In this document: one piece after another, positions 17,544 through 25,153 of the stretch
How the letters are laid out: each line of letters begins with the position of its first letter
How positions within the stretch are numbered: the stretch's first letter is position 1
NCBI GenBank assembly: GCA_003136315.1
Contig: PLDW01000091.1
Span: 1 to 48,667, forward strand
DNA: 48,667 nt
Reading direction: 5' to 3'
DNA from: Gemmataceae bacterium
Lineage (GTDB): Bacteria > Planctomycetota > Planctomycetia > Gemmatales > Gemmataceae
The notes under the pieces: generated by a model
What the model saw: the letters and a program-made list of their open reading frames with translations, nothing else
Databases searched by the model: none
Told to the model about the DNA's origin: nothing
Program-made: the position numbers and the translations under genes

Positions 17544-17738
17544 CGTAGTTCAACTTCTTAAAGCCAGGAGTCTTGTGAGAAAGCGTGGACAAATCGGTCA
17601 GAATTTGCATAAGGCCACGCAGGCCGAACCAGACGGTTGCAGCCGACAGCGGCTGCACTTATGGTATTTTCGGGGGTAAAGGTTCAGCAGGCGGCCGCTG
17701 CGGCTGATCTGTGCCGTAAGGCCACTGGAGGGGCGACG

Positions 17739-18089
17739 ATGCACTTCCTACTCTTTTACGACGTAGTGCCCGACTACGTCGAGCGGCGGGTTGCCCACCG
17801 GGTCGAGCACTTGGCCCTGGCCCGGGCGGCGGTTGCCCGTGCGGAGTTGGTACTGGGCGGTGCATTGGCCGACCCGACCGACGGAGCTGTGCTCCTATTC
17901 CAGGGGGCCTCCCCGGCGGTGGCCGAGTCGTTCGCCGCGGCCGACCCGTATGTCCGGTACGGACTGGTCACCGGCTGGCGGGTGCGGGCCTGGGCTACCG
18001 TGGTCGGCGATGGGGCGGCCGTCGTGGTGACTGACGACCGCGTCGGCCCGGCCGAACCCTCGGCTACAGCGGCTCCCAATGCCGAGTGA
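17739..18089 (+). CDS. YCII-family protein
   Basis: A 116-aa protein starting at an ATG behind GGAGGGG. The opening MHFLLFYDVVPDYVERR and the later LVLGGALADP and VRYGLVTGWRVRAW follow the YciI/YCII pattern, a small ferredoxin-like-fold domain. The family's reaction is mostly unknown; one branch acts in muconolactone-type or dehalogenase chemistry. The C-terminal 20 residues are alanine/proline-rich and probably unstructured. It stands alone between unrelated genes. The family assignment is fairly secure; the specific role cannot be told. Confidence 0.75.
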   Translation: MHFLLFYDVVPDYVERRVAHRVEHLALARAAVARAELVLGGALADPTDGAVLLFQGASPAVAESFAAADPYVRYGLVTGWRVRAWATVVGDGAAVVVTDDRVGPAEPSATAAPNAE

Positions 18090-18175
18090 GCTGTCGAGCG
18101 GTCATTCGACCCGAAGCGGCGGGGCCGCTGAGCCGGCCATTCGGGTGCGATACGAGGTGACGTTACGGAGCTACC

Positions 18176-18469
18176 ATGTCAGAACCGCTTCTACGCATAC
18201 ACAACCATCACGTCGTTGAGTGCGGCGATCCACCGATCATCAACGGCGATGACCCTGATCTCTATCTCGGCTACTTTGAGAATCCATACGGTGAGCAGTG
18301 GGTGTTCGCCTACCACAGAAAAACCCACAGGTCAGAACTCCGTGGTGGCGACATCGGTTGGAACACGGTTCATGCGGTGGTGGATGGTAGGGCCGCCGGC
18401 CTGATTCTCGGAGGTGAGGAGGCTGCGTGGCTCCAGGCGTGCTGGCGCGCTGCGACAGGCAGAAGGTAG
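18176..18469 (+). CDS. Hypothetical protein, 97 aa
   Basis: A short soluble protein beginning MSEPLLRIHNHHVVECGDPP, with IINGDDPDLYLGYFENPYGEQWVF in its first half (aromatic and acidic) and a helical C-terminus ending in Trp/Ala-rich helix. There are no membrane segments or known motifs. It follows the YCII gene by 86 bases on the same strand and may be cotranscribed with it. G/C-rich third codon positions support it as a real gene. Function unknown. Confidence 0.6.
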   Translation: MSEPLLRIHNHHVVECGDPPIINGDDPDLYLGYFENPYGEQWVFAYHRKTHRSELRGGDIGWNTVHAVVDGRAAGLILGGEEAAWLQACWRAATGRR

Positions 18470-18679
18470 AAGATGGGCCGCCCTTGGCAGTAAGGGTTGC
18501 GTGGGTGAGGAAACGAGTCACTTCTGGGTCAACCTGTTCCAGAGCGGGGGCTGGTGCCTGCATTCTTTCGGTTTTACTTTTCCTGGGGGTGATGTGGCTT
18601 GGCCCTCCACCACACTGGCCGCAAAAACTGCCCTGGTCGAGCGAAGCGCGGGGTCGTCCTTCTCTATGGGTTCGTTCGA
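18470..18679. other. Short gap between convergent genes
   Basis: Nothing recognisable is seen between the 97-aa gene and the stop of the esterase gene on the other strand. Confidence 0.4.
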
Positions 18680-19990
18680 TTACTTTGTTGTGGCTTTGTG
18701 GTGTCGATCGGCGAAGTCAAGGAATGCCTTCCAGTCTGCGGGAACAGCGGTGTGGCCGCTGCTGTGGTAGTGGAACGCAAGGCTTCCGGTGGTGACGGGT
18801 TTGTCCAACTCCGGCAGCTCGGTGACACCCAGGTCTCTCACACCCAGCAACCGGTATACCGGCCCAGCCGCCGCCAGGGCAAGGAACTCGCCCTTCGGAT
18901 CGCTCCACTGGTCGGTCAATCCGCCGTTGACGTACACCGGTCGCGGAGCGCACAAGGCGATGAGCATGTGCTGGTCCACGGGCAGGTCGTTCCACTTGCC
19001 GACCCACTTTTGGAAGTTACCGGCGAACTGCCAGGGGAAGTTCTGGGCCATGTCGTCCAGAGTCTCGCCCCAGTCACGGCGGATGAGCGAGGCCCCCATT
19101 TCTCCCGGCACGATCGAGAACACCGCGGCCACGCGCTCGTCCTGGGAACCAGCCCAGAGGACGGTTTTGCCGAGCCGCGACGCACCGGTGATGGCAATCC
19201 GCTTGGCGTCGATGGCCGTGTCCGACTCCAAGAAGTCAATGCACCGGCTAACACCCCAGGCCCACGCACTGATCGTTCCCCACTCATCCGGCCTGGGCCG
19301 CATCTGGCCCTCTTTCAGGGTGAGTCCGATGACTCCTTCGGTCCAGCGGTCAGCACGGTCCGGTTGGATTTCACCATACCCGACCGTGGCGTATGCCCAC
19401 CCGCGGCCAAGTACCTCGGCGATCGGGTCGAACGCAGCCTTAGCCGGCCCTTTCCTGGCCGGGAACCCGAAGGAGATGCTCAACAGTACGGGTACCGGCC
19501 GGTCGGTCTTCGCCGGGGTGTACACCGTCAGGGTCATCTTCGGCCCATCCGGCTTTTCCCCCATCCGACCTACTACTCGCTGCAACACCGCCGCGCCGTC
19601 GCGGGCTTTCGGGTCGGTCTCCGCTACCTCCCATGTCACCTTCGGCGCGTTTTCGGGAATGCTGCCATAAATCTCAGTCTGATAGAGCTTTAGAATCTCC
19701 GGTCTTCGCTTCTTCGTCCAGGCTCCTGGGGTGGTGACGCGCTCCCCATTGGCTAGCACCAGCGGGTCCGGGAGGGTGTATTTCGGAACCTTGTCCTCGG
19801 AGTAGTTGGACACGTGTCCGGTTGCCCTCGCAAGTCGGACAGGATTGCCATTCGGGTCGCGCTTGCCGATGTAGGGCACGTTGTCCGGGTTCCCTTTCTC
19901 GCCGGGCTTTGGAGGGTCGGCCTTGACCGCCAGAACGGTGATACCCACCAGAAACCCGGCGATGAAGAGCGGCAGGGAAGATCGCCTCAT
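18680..19990 (-). CDS. Secreted CE15-type (glucuronoyl methylesterase-like) esterase
   Basis: A 436-aa protein. The frame is open further upstream, but the ATG at 19990 gives a classic signal peptide (MRRSSLPLFIAGFLVGITVL). The nucleophile elbow GASRLGK follows the CE15 pattern G-x-S-R-x-G-K, where the Ser attacks the ester. The family cleaves the ester between lignin alcohols and glucuronic acid of hemicellulose. Other family-like features are DPLVLANGERVTTP, LLSISFG, a Glu in the region FSIVPGEMGAS, and the C-terminal His in FHYHSSGHT. It would act in the periplasm or outside. It stands divergent from the toroid-protein gene at 20502 across a 511-bp gap. Confidence 0.75.
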   Translation of the reverse strand: MRRSSLPLFIAGFLVGITVLAVKADPPKPGEKGNPDNVPYIGKRDPNGNPVRLARATGHVSNYSEDKVPKYTLPDPLVLANGERVTTPGAWTKKRRPEILKLYQTEIYGSIPENAPKVTWEVAETDPKARDGAAVLQRVVGRMGEKPDGPKMTLTVYTPAKTDRPVPVLLSISFGFPARKGPAKAAFDPIAEVLGRGWAYATVGYGEIQPDRADRWTEGVIGLTLKEGQMRPRPDEWGTISAWAWGVSRCIDFLESDTAIDAKRIAITGASRLGKTVLWAGSQDERVAAVFSIVPGEMGASLIRRDWGETLDDMAQNFPWQFAGNFQKWVGKWNDLPVDQHMLIALCAPRPVYVNGGLTDQWSDPKGEFLALAAAGPVYRLLGVRDLGVTELPELDKPVTTGSLAFHYHSSGHTAVPADWKAFLDFADRHHKATTK

Positions 19991-20501
19991 GATTAACCCC
20001 AGTTGGAATTCGGGACGGTGAGCTCGATCACAACTCGTCACGGCAAACACCATCAATCAAGAAATTATCTACATCCTTCATCCATACGCTCCGTCGAAAT
20101 CACCGGTGAGAGTCTCGCCCTCTCGTGGAACCCTACAAGCCGTTCCTCACAGACATTACTCGCGGGGTGGACGCATTTGTCCTCACTCCTGTGCTCATGG
20201 CTGCTCCTTTTCTCTCTCGGAACCAGATGGGGCCGATGGACATGTTGTAGGTGACGCTTCCATAGCGGGAGGGTGTCTCGTCCGCCGTGCCTTCGTTGTT
20301 CACGGTTGTTTTGGCTCTTCTGGTTTCGGCTTCCGTTCCTCGGTAGGTCGCGTGTCAAACCCGAGGTGGGCGATCTAGGCGAGTGCGTCGTGCCTTGCCC
20401 CGTGTAACGCAGTTGCGTTCTACAAGATAAAGCGGTGGAATCACGGCTCGCGCCTGGCTGTAATGGCGCACCCACTGCACAAGCCACGCCGGTCTCCTGC
20501 C
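19991..20501. other. Divergent promoter region
   Basis: No gene is seen. The AT-rich stretch 20030-20090 is the likely promoter of the esterase gene. The remainder contains only short overlapping frames without consistent codon bias. Confidence 0.4.
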
Positions 20502-21494
20502 ATGTACGTCCTTTCCTTTCTGCTCGCCGCTCTGCCTGCCGCCGAAGTTGCACCACCCCCTCATCCAGCCGAAGTCTCAGCTGCCGATGTGCGGCGTGCA
20601 GTCGAGCGCAGTCTCCCCTTTGTGGAGAAGAGTTCGGCAACCTGGCGGGCCGGGAGCAAGTGCGTCACCTGTCATCAGGTTCCCTTCGCGGTCTGGGCAC
20701 ACAACGAGGCGAAGAGCCGCGGAGTTGAGGTCGATGCGGCGAAACTGGACGACCTGAGTGGTTGGGCGTTCAACTTCTGTGCCACCAACGCGGAAGCCTC
20801 CGCCACGGCCTCCACCACGTTCATGGTGCTATCGCAAACCGCAACTGCCCCGAGCGCCGATGTCCTGAAAACGTACGCGCTCTTCGAGAAGGCGTTAGCC
20901 AAGCGGCAGAAGCCGGACGGCTCGTGGCGTGAGGGCCGGCAGATCCGCATCGAGGGTGCCGAACGCGAAGCGGATGAGGTCGATACAATGTGGACGCTTC
21001 TTGCGATCAAATCTCTTGATCGACTCGGCGACAAACTCTCGGCCGAGACACGCAAGGGACTGGAGAGCGAACGCAACAAGGGGCTGGCCTTCCTCAAAGC
21101 CGCGAAGCCGGGCAGGAGGATCGACTGGCTCGCGCTCCGCGTTCTGGTCGCGAAGGAGTACGAAACAGCGGAGCTTGCGAAGCAACTGTTGCGCGAACTC
21201 CGTGCCGAGCAGAACGCCGATGGCGGCTGGGGCTACGTTCGCGGTGGCCAGAGCTACGCACACACAACCGGTGAGTGCCTGTATTGTCTGGGCGAAATGG
21301 GATTCGGCGAGAGCGATCCTGGCGTGCGCAAGGCTTGGAAGCACCTCGTCAACACGCAACATTCGGCCGGCTGGTGGCAATCCCGCACCCGCGAGACGTT
21401 CAGCACCAAGCCGGAACTTGTTCGCGCCACGAGCATCCACTGGGGCACCGCCTGGGCAACTATCGGACTGCTCCACACGCTCCCAGCCAAGTAG
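20502..21494 (+). CDS. Secreted alpha/alpha-toroid protein with a CxxCH motif
   Basis: A 330-aa protein. I chose the ATG at 20502 because it starts a signal peptide (MYVLSFLLAALPAAEVAP); an ATG 13 codons upstream is less likely. Near the mature N-terminus lies CVTCH, a c-type haem attachment motif. The rest shows repeats typical of squalene-hopene-cyclase/prenyltransferase toroids (QKPDGSWREG, QNADGGWGYV, STKPELVRATSIHWGTAWATIGLL). The DxDD catalytic motif of true cyclases is not seen, so terpene cyclisation is doubtful. Proteins of this architecture are common in planctomycetes, and their substrate is unknown. Confidence 0.65.
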   Translation: MYVLSFLLAALPAAEVAPPPHPAEVSAADVRRAVERSLPFVEKSSATWRAGSKCVTCHQVPFAVWAHNEAKSRGVEVDAAKLDDLSGWAFNFCATNAEASATASTTFMVLSQTATAPSADVLKTYALFEKALAKRQKPDGSWREGRQIRIEGAEREADEVDTMWTLLAIKSLDRLGDKLSAETRKGLESERNKGLAFLKAAKPGRRIDWLALRVLVAKEYETAELAKQLLRELRAEQNADGGWGYVRGGQSYAHTTGECLYCLGEMGFGESDPGVRKAWKHLVNTQHSAGWWQSRTRETFSTKPELVRATSIHWGTAWATIGLLHTLPAK

Positions 21495-21654
21495 CCTGTT
21501 CCATTCCAGCATCCGCAAGCGGTGTCCGGGTTGTCTCCTCTGTCGGCTTGGCGACGATGGTGAAGGCCTCGTCGCGGTCCTGCCACGTCGTAATCGGTTT
21601 GCCGTCGGTGGGCAGCCCCTGGAGTCGGAAGGTCAGTTCGTCGGCCTCGACGAC
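21460..21654 (-). pseudogene. C-terminal fragment of a TIR-like domain, in frame after the integrase stop
   Basis: Directly after the integrase TGA, the same frame stays open and strongly GC3-biased for about 40 codons. It encodes LQGLPTDGKPITTWQDRDEA with FTIVAKP behind it. This resembles the C-terminal end of bacterial TIR domains (LPxDGKPVxxWxxRDEAFxxVA). There is no start codon and the upstream part of the domain is missing. It looks like the tail of a gene cut by the arrival of the integrase element. The last part overlaps the toroid gene antisense and is probably not original coding. The TIR assignment is by pattern only. Confidence 0.45.
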
Positions 21655-22881
21655 TCACCCGAACACCCGCCCGATCGCGTCCTTCATGACCTTTGGGTAC
21701 AGGTGCCGGTATCGCTGCCGCTGCTCTTCTGACTGGTGCCCCACAACCTCGTCGATCACCCGCTGGTCGACCGCTTCGCTGGCAAGGGCCGATATGAAAC
21801 TGTGCCGCAGGACGTGGTAACCCCGCACCACCTCCCACTTCGAATCCGCGAGCGTTCGCTTCAGGTGGTCGTGGGCTTCGTTCGGAGTAATCGTGGTCGG
21901 GGTCGCCCGCTTTGTTTTGCTCCGCGTCACCTGGGCGGACTGGCAGAACAGTGAAGGGGAGTCTGGCCGGACGGCGAGCCATCCTCGCACGACGACTTCA
22001 AGTTTGGGGGTGACGGGCACCGTTCGGGTGGACCTCTTGCCCTTCACTCGTTTCTTCTCGCGGACCGTGACGATCCCGGCGGCCAGATCGACATCGGCCG
22101 CCAAAGCCCTCATCAACTCGCTCCGCCTGGCCCCAGTGTACGCGGCGAACGCCACCATCGGGAAGACCCACGGAAGTGTGGCGTTTGCCCGGACATGGTC
22201 CAGGAACTCCTCGACCTCGGGTCGGGTGAGGTAGAGCGACTCCCAGAGTGCGTCCGTCCGTGCCTCATCCGGCTTCTCGGACGCAATGACAGAGCGGATT
22301 TCGGCGAAGGTGCGGAACGGCTCCTTCTCGTCCTCCTTCGGAAACCGGAGGCCCCGGCCGGGGAAGACCCCTTTGAGCAAATCGCCGTGAACCGCCCAGT
22401 TCCAGCATGCCCGGAGTGTCGCGATTTCCTTTTTTGTGGTGACGGGGGACATCCCCTTCTTTCGCCGACGCTCAACATGTCCCTGGAGGTCGGAGAGGGT
22501 CATCCCCTGAATGCGGAATCGATCCCCGAGGGTTTCGGTGACCCGGCAGAGGTGGGTGCGGAGAGTGGCGAGGGAAGAGTCCTCGACCGTACCGTTCGAT
22601 AGTGTGGAGAGGTAGTGATCGAAGAGTTGGCGGGCGGTGGTGGTCTCGGGCCTGACGGAAAGGACCGGAACTTTTCCACCAGCGGCAACGAACTCTTCCA
22701 GCGGAACGCCGGGGGGGACTTCCAACCGTCCCCGCTCGATCAGGTCCAGGGTCTCGTCGACTTCCGTCGCTTTGGCCCGGGCCTGGGCTTCCGTCACCTT
22801 CCCGGCGGTGAAATAGTACCGATGCCCGCGGAAGCGGAACGAGCAGTAGTAAGCATCACCCTTCTTCGCGATCCCGGCCAT
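21655..22881 (-). CDS. Tyrosine recombinase (integrase)
   Basis: A 408-aa protein from the ATG at 22881 (MAGIAKKGDAYYCSFRF); the longer open frame runs back through the tRNA and is not translated. An N-terminal arm-binding domain (about 1-75), a SAM-like core-binding domain (about 95-190) and a catalytic domain follow. The catalytic set is complete: Arg in TGARRSEL (about 252), His and Arg in HVLRHSF (about 356-360), His in VVGHQS (about 377) and the nucleophilic Tyr in RYRHLYP (about 388). Such enzymes integrate and excise elements at tRNA 3' ends. It sits with its start facing a tRNA-Leu-like sequence, the usual placing at an element's end. No excisionase is seen beside it. Confidence 0.85.
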   Translation of the reverse strand: MAGIAKKGDAYYCSFRFRGHRYYFTAGKVTEAQARAKATEVDETLDLIERGRLEVPPGVPLEEFVAAGGKVPVLSVRPETTTARQLFDHYLSTLSNGTVEDSSLATLRTHLCRVTETLGDRFRIQGMTLSDLQGHVERRRKKGMSPVTTKKEIATLRACWNWAVHGDLLKGVFPGRGLRFPKEDEKEPFRTFAEIRSVIASEKPDEARTDALWESLYLTRPEVEEFLDHVRANATLPWVFPMVAFAAYTGARRSELMRALAADVDLAAGIVTVREKKRVKGKRSTRTVPVTPKLEVVVRGWLAVRPDSPSLFCQSAQVTRSKTKRATPTTITPNEAHDHLKRTLADSKWEVVRGYHVLRHSFISALASEAVDQRVIDEVVGHQSEEQRQRYRHLYPKVMKDAIGRVFG

Positions 22882-22960
22882 GACGAGGCTCCCGTTCGAC
22901 GGGGCCGATGGAACCGCCCTGCTGATGCCCTGTTGGTGGAAGTTTGGCGGAAAACTCCAC

Positions 22961-23010
22961 TCAAAAGAAGCAGGGCAAGGGCAGCGTATTGTACGCAAAC
23001 CCTTGCCCTG
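22961..23010 (-). terminator. Strong terminator after the tRNA-Leu-like sequence
   Basis: Perfect 11-bp arms CAGGGCAAGGG (22971-22981) and CCCTTGCCCTG (23000-23010), extended inside by GCGTA/TACGC pairing. On the minus strand they are followed by CTTCTTTT. It lies between the tRNA-like sequence and the integrase start, so integrase expression must come from a promoter of its own or from read-through. Confidence 0.75.
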
Positions 23011-23017
23011 TCTGAAG

Positions 23018-23100
23018 TGCCGAGGAGAGGACTTGAACCTCCACACCCTTGCGAGTACTAGAACCTGAATCTAGCGCGTCTGCCAATCGAGCACACTTCA
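23018..23100 (-). tRNA. tRNA-Leu(CAG)-like, acceptor stem imperfect
   Basis: On the minus strand the sequence has the tRNA-Leu hallmarks: D-loop TTGGCAGACGCG, anticodon arm CTAGA-TTCAGGT-TCTAG with anticodon CAG, a class II variable arm (ACTCGCAAGGGT) and T-arm GGAGG-TTCAAGT-CCTCT. The 3' acceptor strand is CCTCGGC plus A, with no encoded CCA. The expected 5' partner GCCGAGG is not found; the sequence there is TGAAGTG. TGAAGTG instead pairs perfectly with CACTTCA just beyond the acceptor strand. So it is either an unusual gene or a tRNA damaged at its 5' end. It is the probable attachment site of the adjacent integrase. Confidence 0.65.
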
Positions 23101-23101
23101 C

Positions 23102-23524
23102 TGGCATTGGATCGACACTGCAAGTTGTGAAAAAATCACAGGTTATGGGCATATCGCCCGTTCCCTTCATTGTACTCATAGGGCAGTCGCATAGCCACAC
23201 ACTTTGCCAAAACTTTGCCATCTACCCCCTGCGCACCAGGCCCGGCTCGTACCCGACCTGGACCTTGGAGAGATGGCAAGAGCAGGGGTTGGCCGCTGTC
23301 GCCAGTCTCGACTGGAACCCTATTCAATGATTCGGCTTCTCTAGTCTGCGCGAACTCAGCCGACCAGCAAAATCGCTTATAATCGCATCAGAATGACTCC
23401 GGAGAGATGTACGAAGGGCATTGGCGTGAAACGCCGGGTTGCTGTCCAGAGAGCTTCAGAATGAGAATCGGAAAGGGTGTCCCGAGGATGATGTGGTTGC
23501 ATAATCCTTCCCAATCTCTCTCAG
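23102..23524. other. Intergenic region
   Basis: No gene is supported. It contains a perfect TATAAT at 23378-23383 on the plus strand, followed by GGAGAG and an ATG at 23407. The frame that follows runs antisense into the membrane-partner gene and does not look coding. Confidence 0.4.
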
Positions 23525-24415
23525 TTACCCCGTGCGAATATGCCCTGCCCGGTCCCGGAGTTCGGCCTCGATTCGCCCGGCGGTGCGGTCGGCCGCGGCC
23601 TGGACCGTGGTCACATCCTTGCCTTCCTCCAGCGCTTGGATGTGGCGTTCGATCTCGGATGCCCAGTCCCCACATCGCAGTCGCACCCATCTAGCCTGGG
23701 GCTCGGAGAGTGGCAACGGGACGATCTGGATCCCTGTGCATCCCCCGCGGAACTCGGTCAGTCGGCGGGCGAGATCGAGGGCGGTGTCGGGTCGCTTCTT
23801 GGGCCATTCACTCGCCAGGTCGGCGAGGGCCGTCAGGGTCGCGGCGTCTCCGGCGTCACGTGGAAGATTCTGGATCTTCGCGAACCCCCAGGCCGCGCTT
23901 GCGACTTCGGTGGGTGGAGGGCCAGGCGGTCGGAGCCCACCGGCGAGGTAGACCGCGATCAGCACCGCCGCGGCCGTGGCGAAGATCGTCGCCGCGGTCC
24001 CGAACCAGCGAGTGGGTCCCCGGTGGGGGGGAGCCGTCGGGGATGCGTCGGCCCGGATCGCCTGGCGCACCCGGCTGGCAACACGTTGTCCGGCGGCGAC
24101 CAGATCGTCATCAAGGCGGGTGTCCCAGTACCGTCCACCCTCGGTCAAGATCTTCTCGCGGAGTTCGGGCAAGAGGGTGGGGTTTCGCAGGAGCAGCGAG
24201 AGAGACCGGCGGGGGAGCGCTCCGAGACCGGAGGCCAGCACCCGAGGGGTGTCGGCGGCGAGCACGTCTTCGAGAACCGGGACATTCGATGGAGGGCCGT
24301 GGACGACGGCTAACTCGGCGGTGAGTTGGTCCAGGTCGGGGCCGAGCAGTTGACGCTCCAGCCAGCCCGGGAGGTCAGCGGGGTCGTCCGGGATTGTCAG
24401 CACCTGGCTCGTCAT
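23525..24415 (-). CDS. Membrane partner of the ECF sigma factor (putative anti-sigma/regulator)
   Basis: A 296-aa protein whose start overlaps the end of the sigma-factor gene by four bases (24412-24415). The cytosolic N-terminal half has leucine-rich helical stretches (PRVLASGLGALPRRSLSLLL). One membrane helix follows at about 140-160 (FATAAAVLIAVYLAGGL). The extracytoplasmic C-terminal part is helical and charged. I see no ZAS (HxxxCxxC) zinc motif. The overlap and topology make it the likely negative regulator or signal transducer for the sigma factor. Its sequence family is not one I can name. Confidence 0.65.
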   Translation of the reverse strand: MTSQVLTIPDDPADLPGWLERQLLGPDLDQLTAELAVVHGPPSNVPVLEDVLAADTPRVLASGLGALPRRSLSLLLRNPTLLPELREKILTEGGRYWDTRLDDDLVAAGQRVASRVRQAIRADASPTAPPHRGPTRWFGTAATIFATAAAVLIAVYLAGGLRPPGPPPTEVASAAWGFAKIQNLPRDAGDAATLTALADLASEWPKKRPDTALDLARRLTEFRGGCTGIQIVPLPLSEPQARWVRLRCGDWASEIERHIQALEEGKDVTTVQAAADRTAGRIEAELRDRAGHIRTG

Positions 24416-24984
24416 ACCTTCTCAACCTCCCCACTCTCCCGGAGCAGGCACTTCCGCAGTGAGTCCCGAGCCCGGTTGAGCCGCGATTTGATCGTCCCCA
24501 GTTCCACACCCATCTCCGCGGCCAGTTCGTGATACAGCTTCCCGCCGGTGTGGCCGACGAATACTGCGTGGTAATCCGGCTTCTGCTTCCGCAGTGCCTC
24601 CAGACACCCTGGCAATCGACCCACCACTCCCGGATCGGCCCCACCGCCCCGGTCGAGGGGGTTGGCCGCTGGCTCGGCTGCGTCGGCCAGAGGGACACCA
24701 CGAGCCAGCCGGGCGAGGACCGGTTGGGCATCCTGAGCCTTGCGACGCGCGACCGTGAACAACCACCCGCGGAAGTGGCCTGGGGTCCACCTGGGCAGGT
24801 TACGCCAGACCTTGACCCAGATGTCCTGGGCGAGATCCTCGGCGTTGTCGGCCGGAATGCGGCACGACCGGAGAAAGCCCATCATTCGGGCGGAATACTG
24901 CCGGACCAGTTCTTCAAATGCGTCCTCGTCTCCGCGTCCAGCGCGGGTGGCCAGTTCCTCATCGGTCGGGGCGGGGCGTGCCAT
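24412..24984 (-). CDS. ECF-family RNA polymerase sigma factor
   Basis: A 190-aa protein with region 2 at about 20-85 (DAFEELVRQYSARMMGF, then NAEDLAQDIWVKVWRNL and FRGWLFTVARRKAQD) and region 4 at about 125-180 (the helix-turn-helix EMGVELGTIKSRLNRARDSL). The linker is long. It directs RNA polymerase to a small regulon and is coupled with the following membrane protein. The start is the ATG at 24984. The upstream gap to 25153 is AT-rich and is also where the DGR hairpin downstream of variable repeat 1 lies. Confidence 0.88.
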   Translation of the reverse strand: MARPAPTDEELATRAGRGDEDAFEELVRQYSARMMGFLRSCRIPADNAEDLAQDIWVKVWRNLPRWTPGHFRGWLFTVARRKAQDAQPVLARLARGVPLADAAEPAANPLDRGGGADPGVVGRLPGCLEALRKQKPDYHAVFVGHTGGKLYHELAAEMGVELGTIKSRLNRARDSLRKCLLRESGEVEKV

Positions 24985-25087
24985 CCTCGCAGTTTCCCGT
25001 CCGGCGGGTGGATCGGCAAGGGTCTGGCATCGCCCAACAATTCAAAATTCTGATTTATATTATACTATTTTGATTTTTGGATCTCGA

Positions 25088-25100
25088 CTCGCTTCGCGAG
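25088..25100. repeat. DGR-associated hairpin downstream of variable repeat 1
   Basis: CTCGC-TTC-GCGAG on the plus strand (CTCGC-GAA-GCGAG in target-gene sense), 59 bases beyond the end of variable repeat 1. The stem pair at the base is C-G, whereas the hairpins at 41102-41114 and 42971-42983 have T-A at that place. The pairing is kept while the sequence changes. Confidence 0.7.
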
Positions 25101-25153
25101 AACCTTAATACACAGAAAATAAAACGGTAATACAGTAAAACAGTAGATAGAAA

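Larger units (their letters stand above)
17076..17738. other. Intergenic region with hairpins and a tRNA scar
   Basis: A 6-bp hairpin (CGCGAA ... TTCGCG, 17081-17097) lies just after the nucleosidase stop and may help end transcription, though no T-run follows. Further on are a minus-strand terminator (17411-17436) and a tRNA 3'-half (17502-17543). No gene is supported between them. Confidence 0.5.

Noticed and set aside
17377..17658. Minus-strand frame through the tRNA scar
   Set aside because: It translates a tRNA fragment and a terminator, has no recognisable product and is not a gene.
21655..23046. Integrase starting at 23046
   Set aside because: The extra 55 residues are the translated tRNA and terminator; the protein begins at 22881.
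23378..23694. Plus-strand gene with TATAAT, GGAGAG and ATG at 23407
   Set aside because: The product is Pro/Arg-rich without codon bias and runs antisense into the sigma-factor partner gene.
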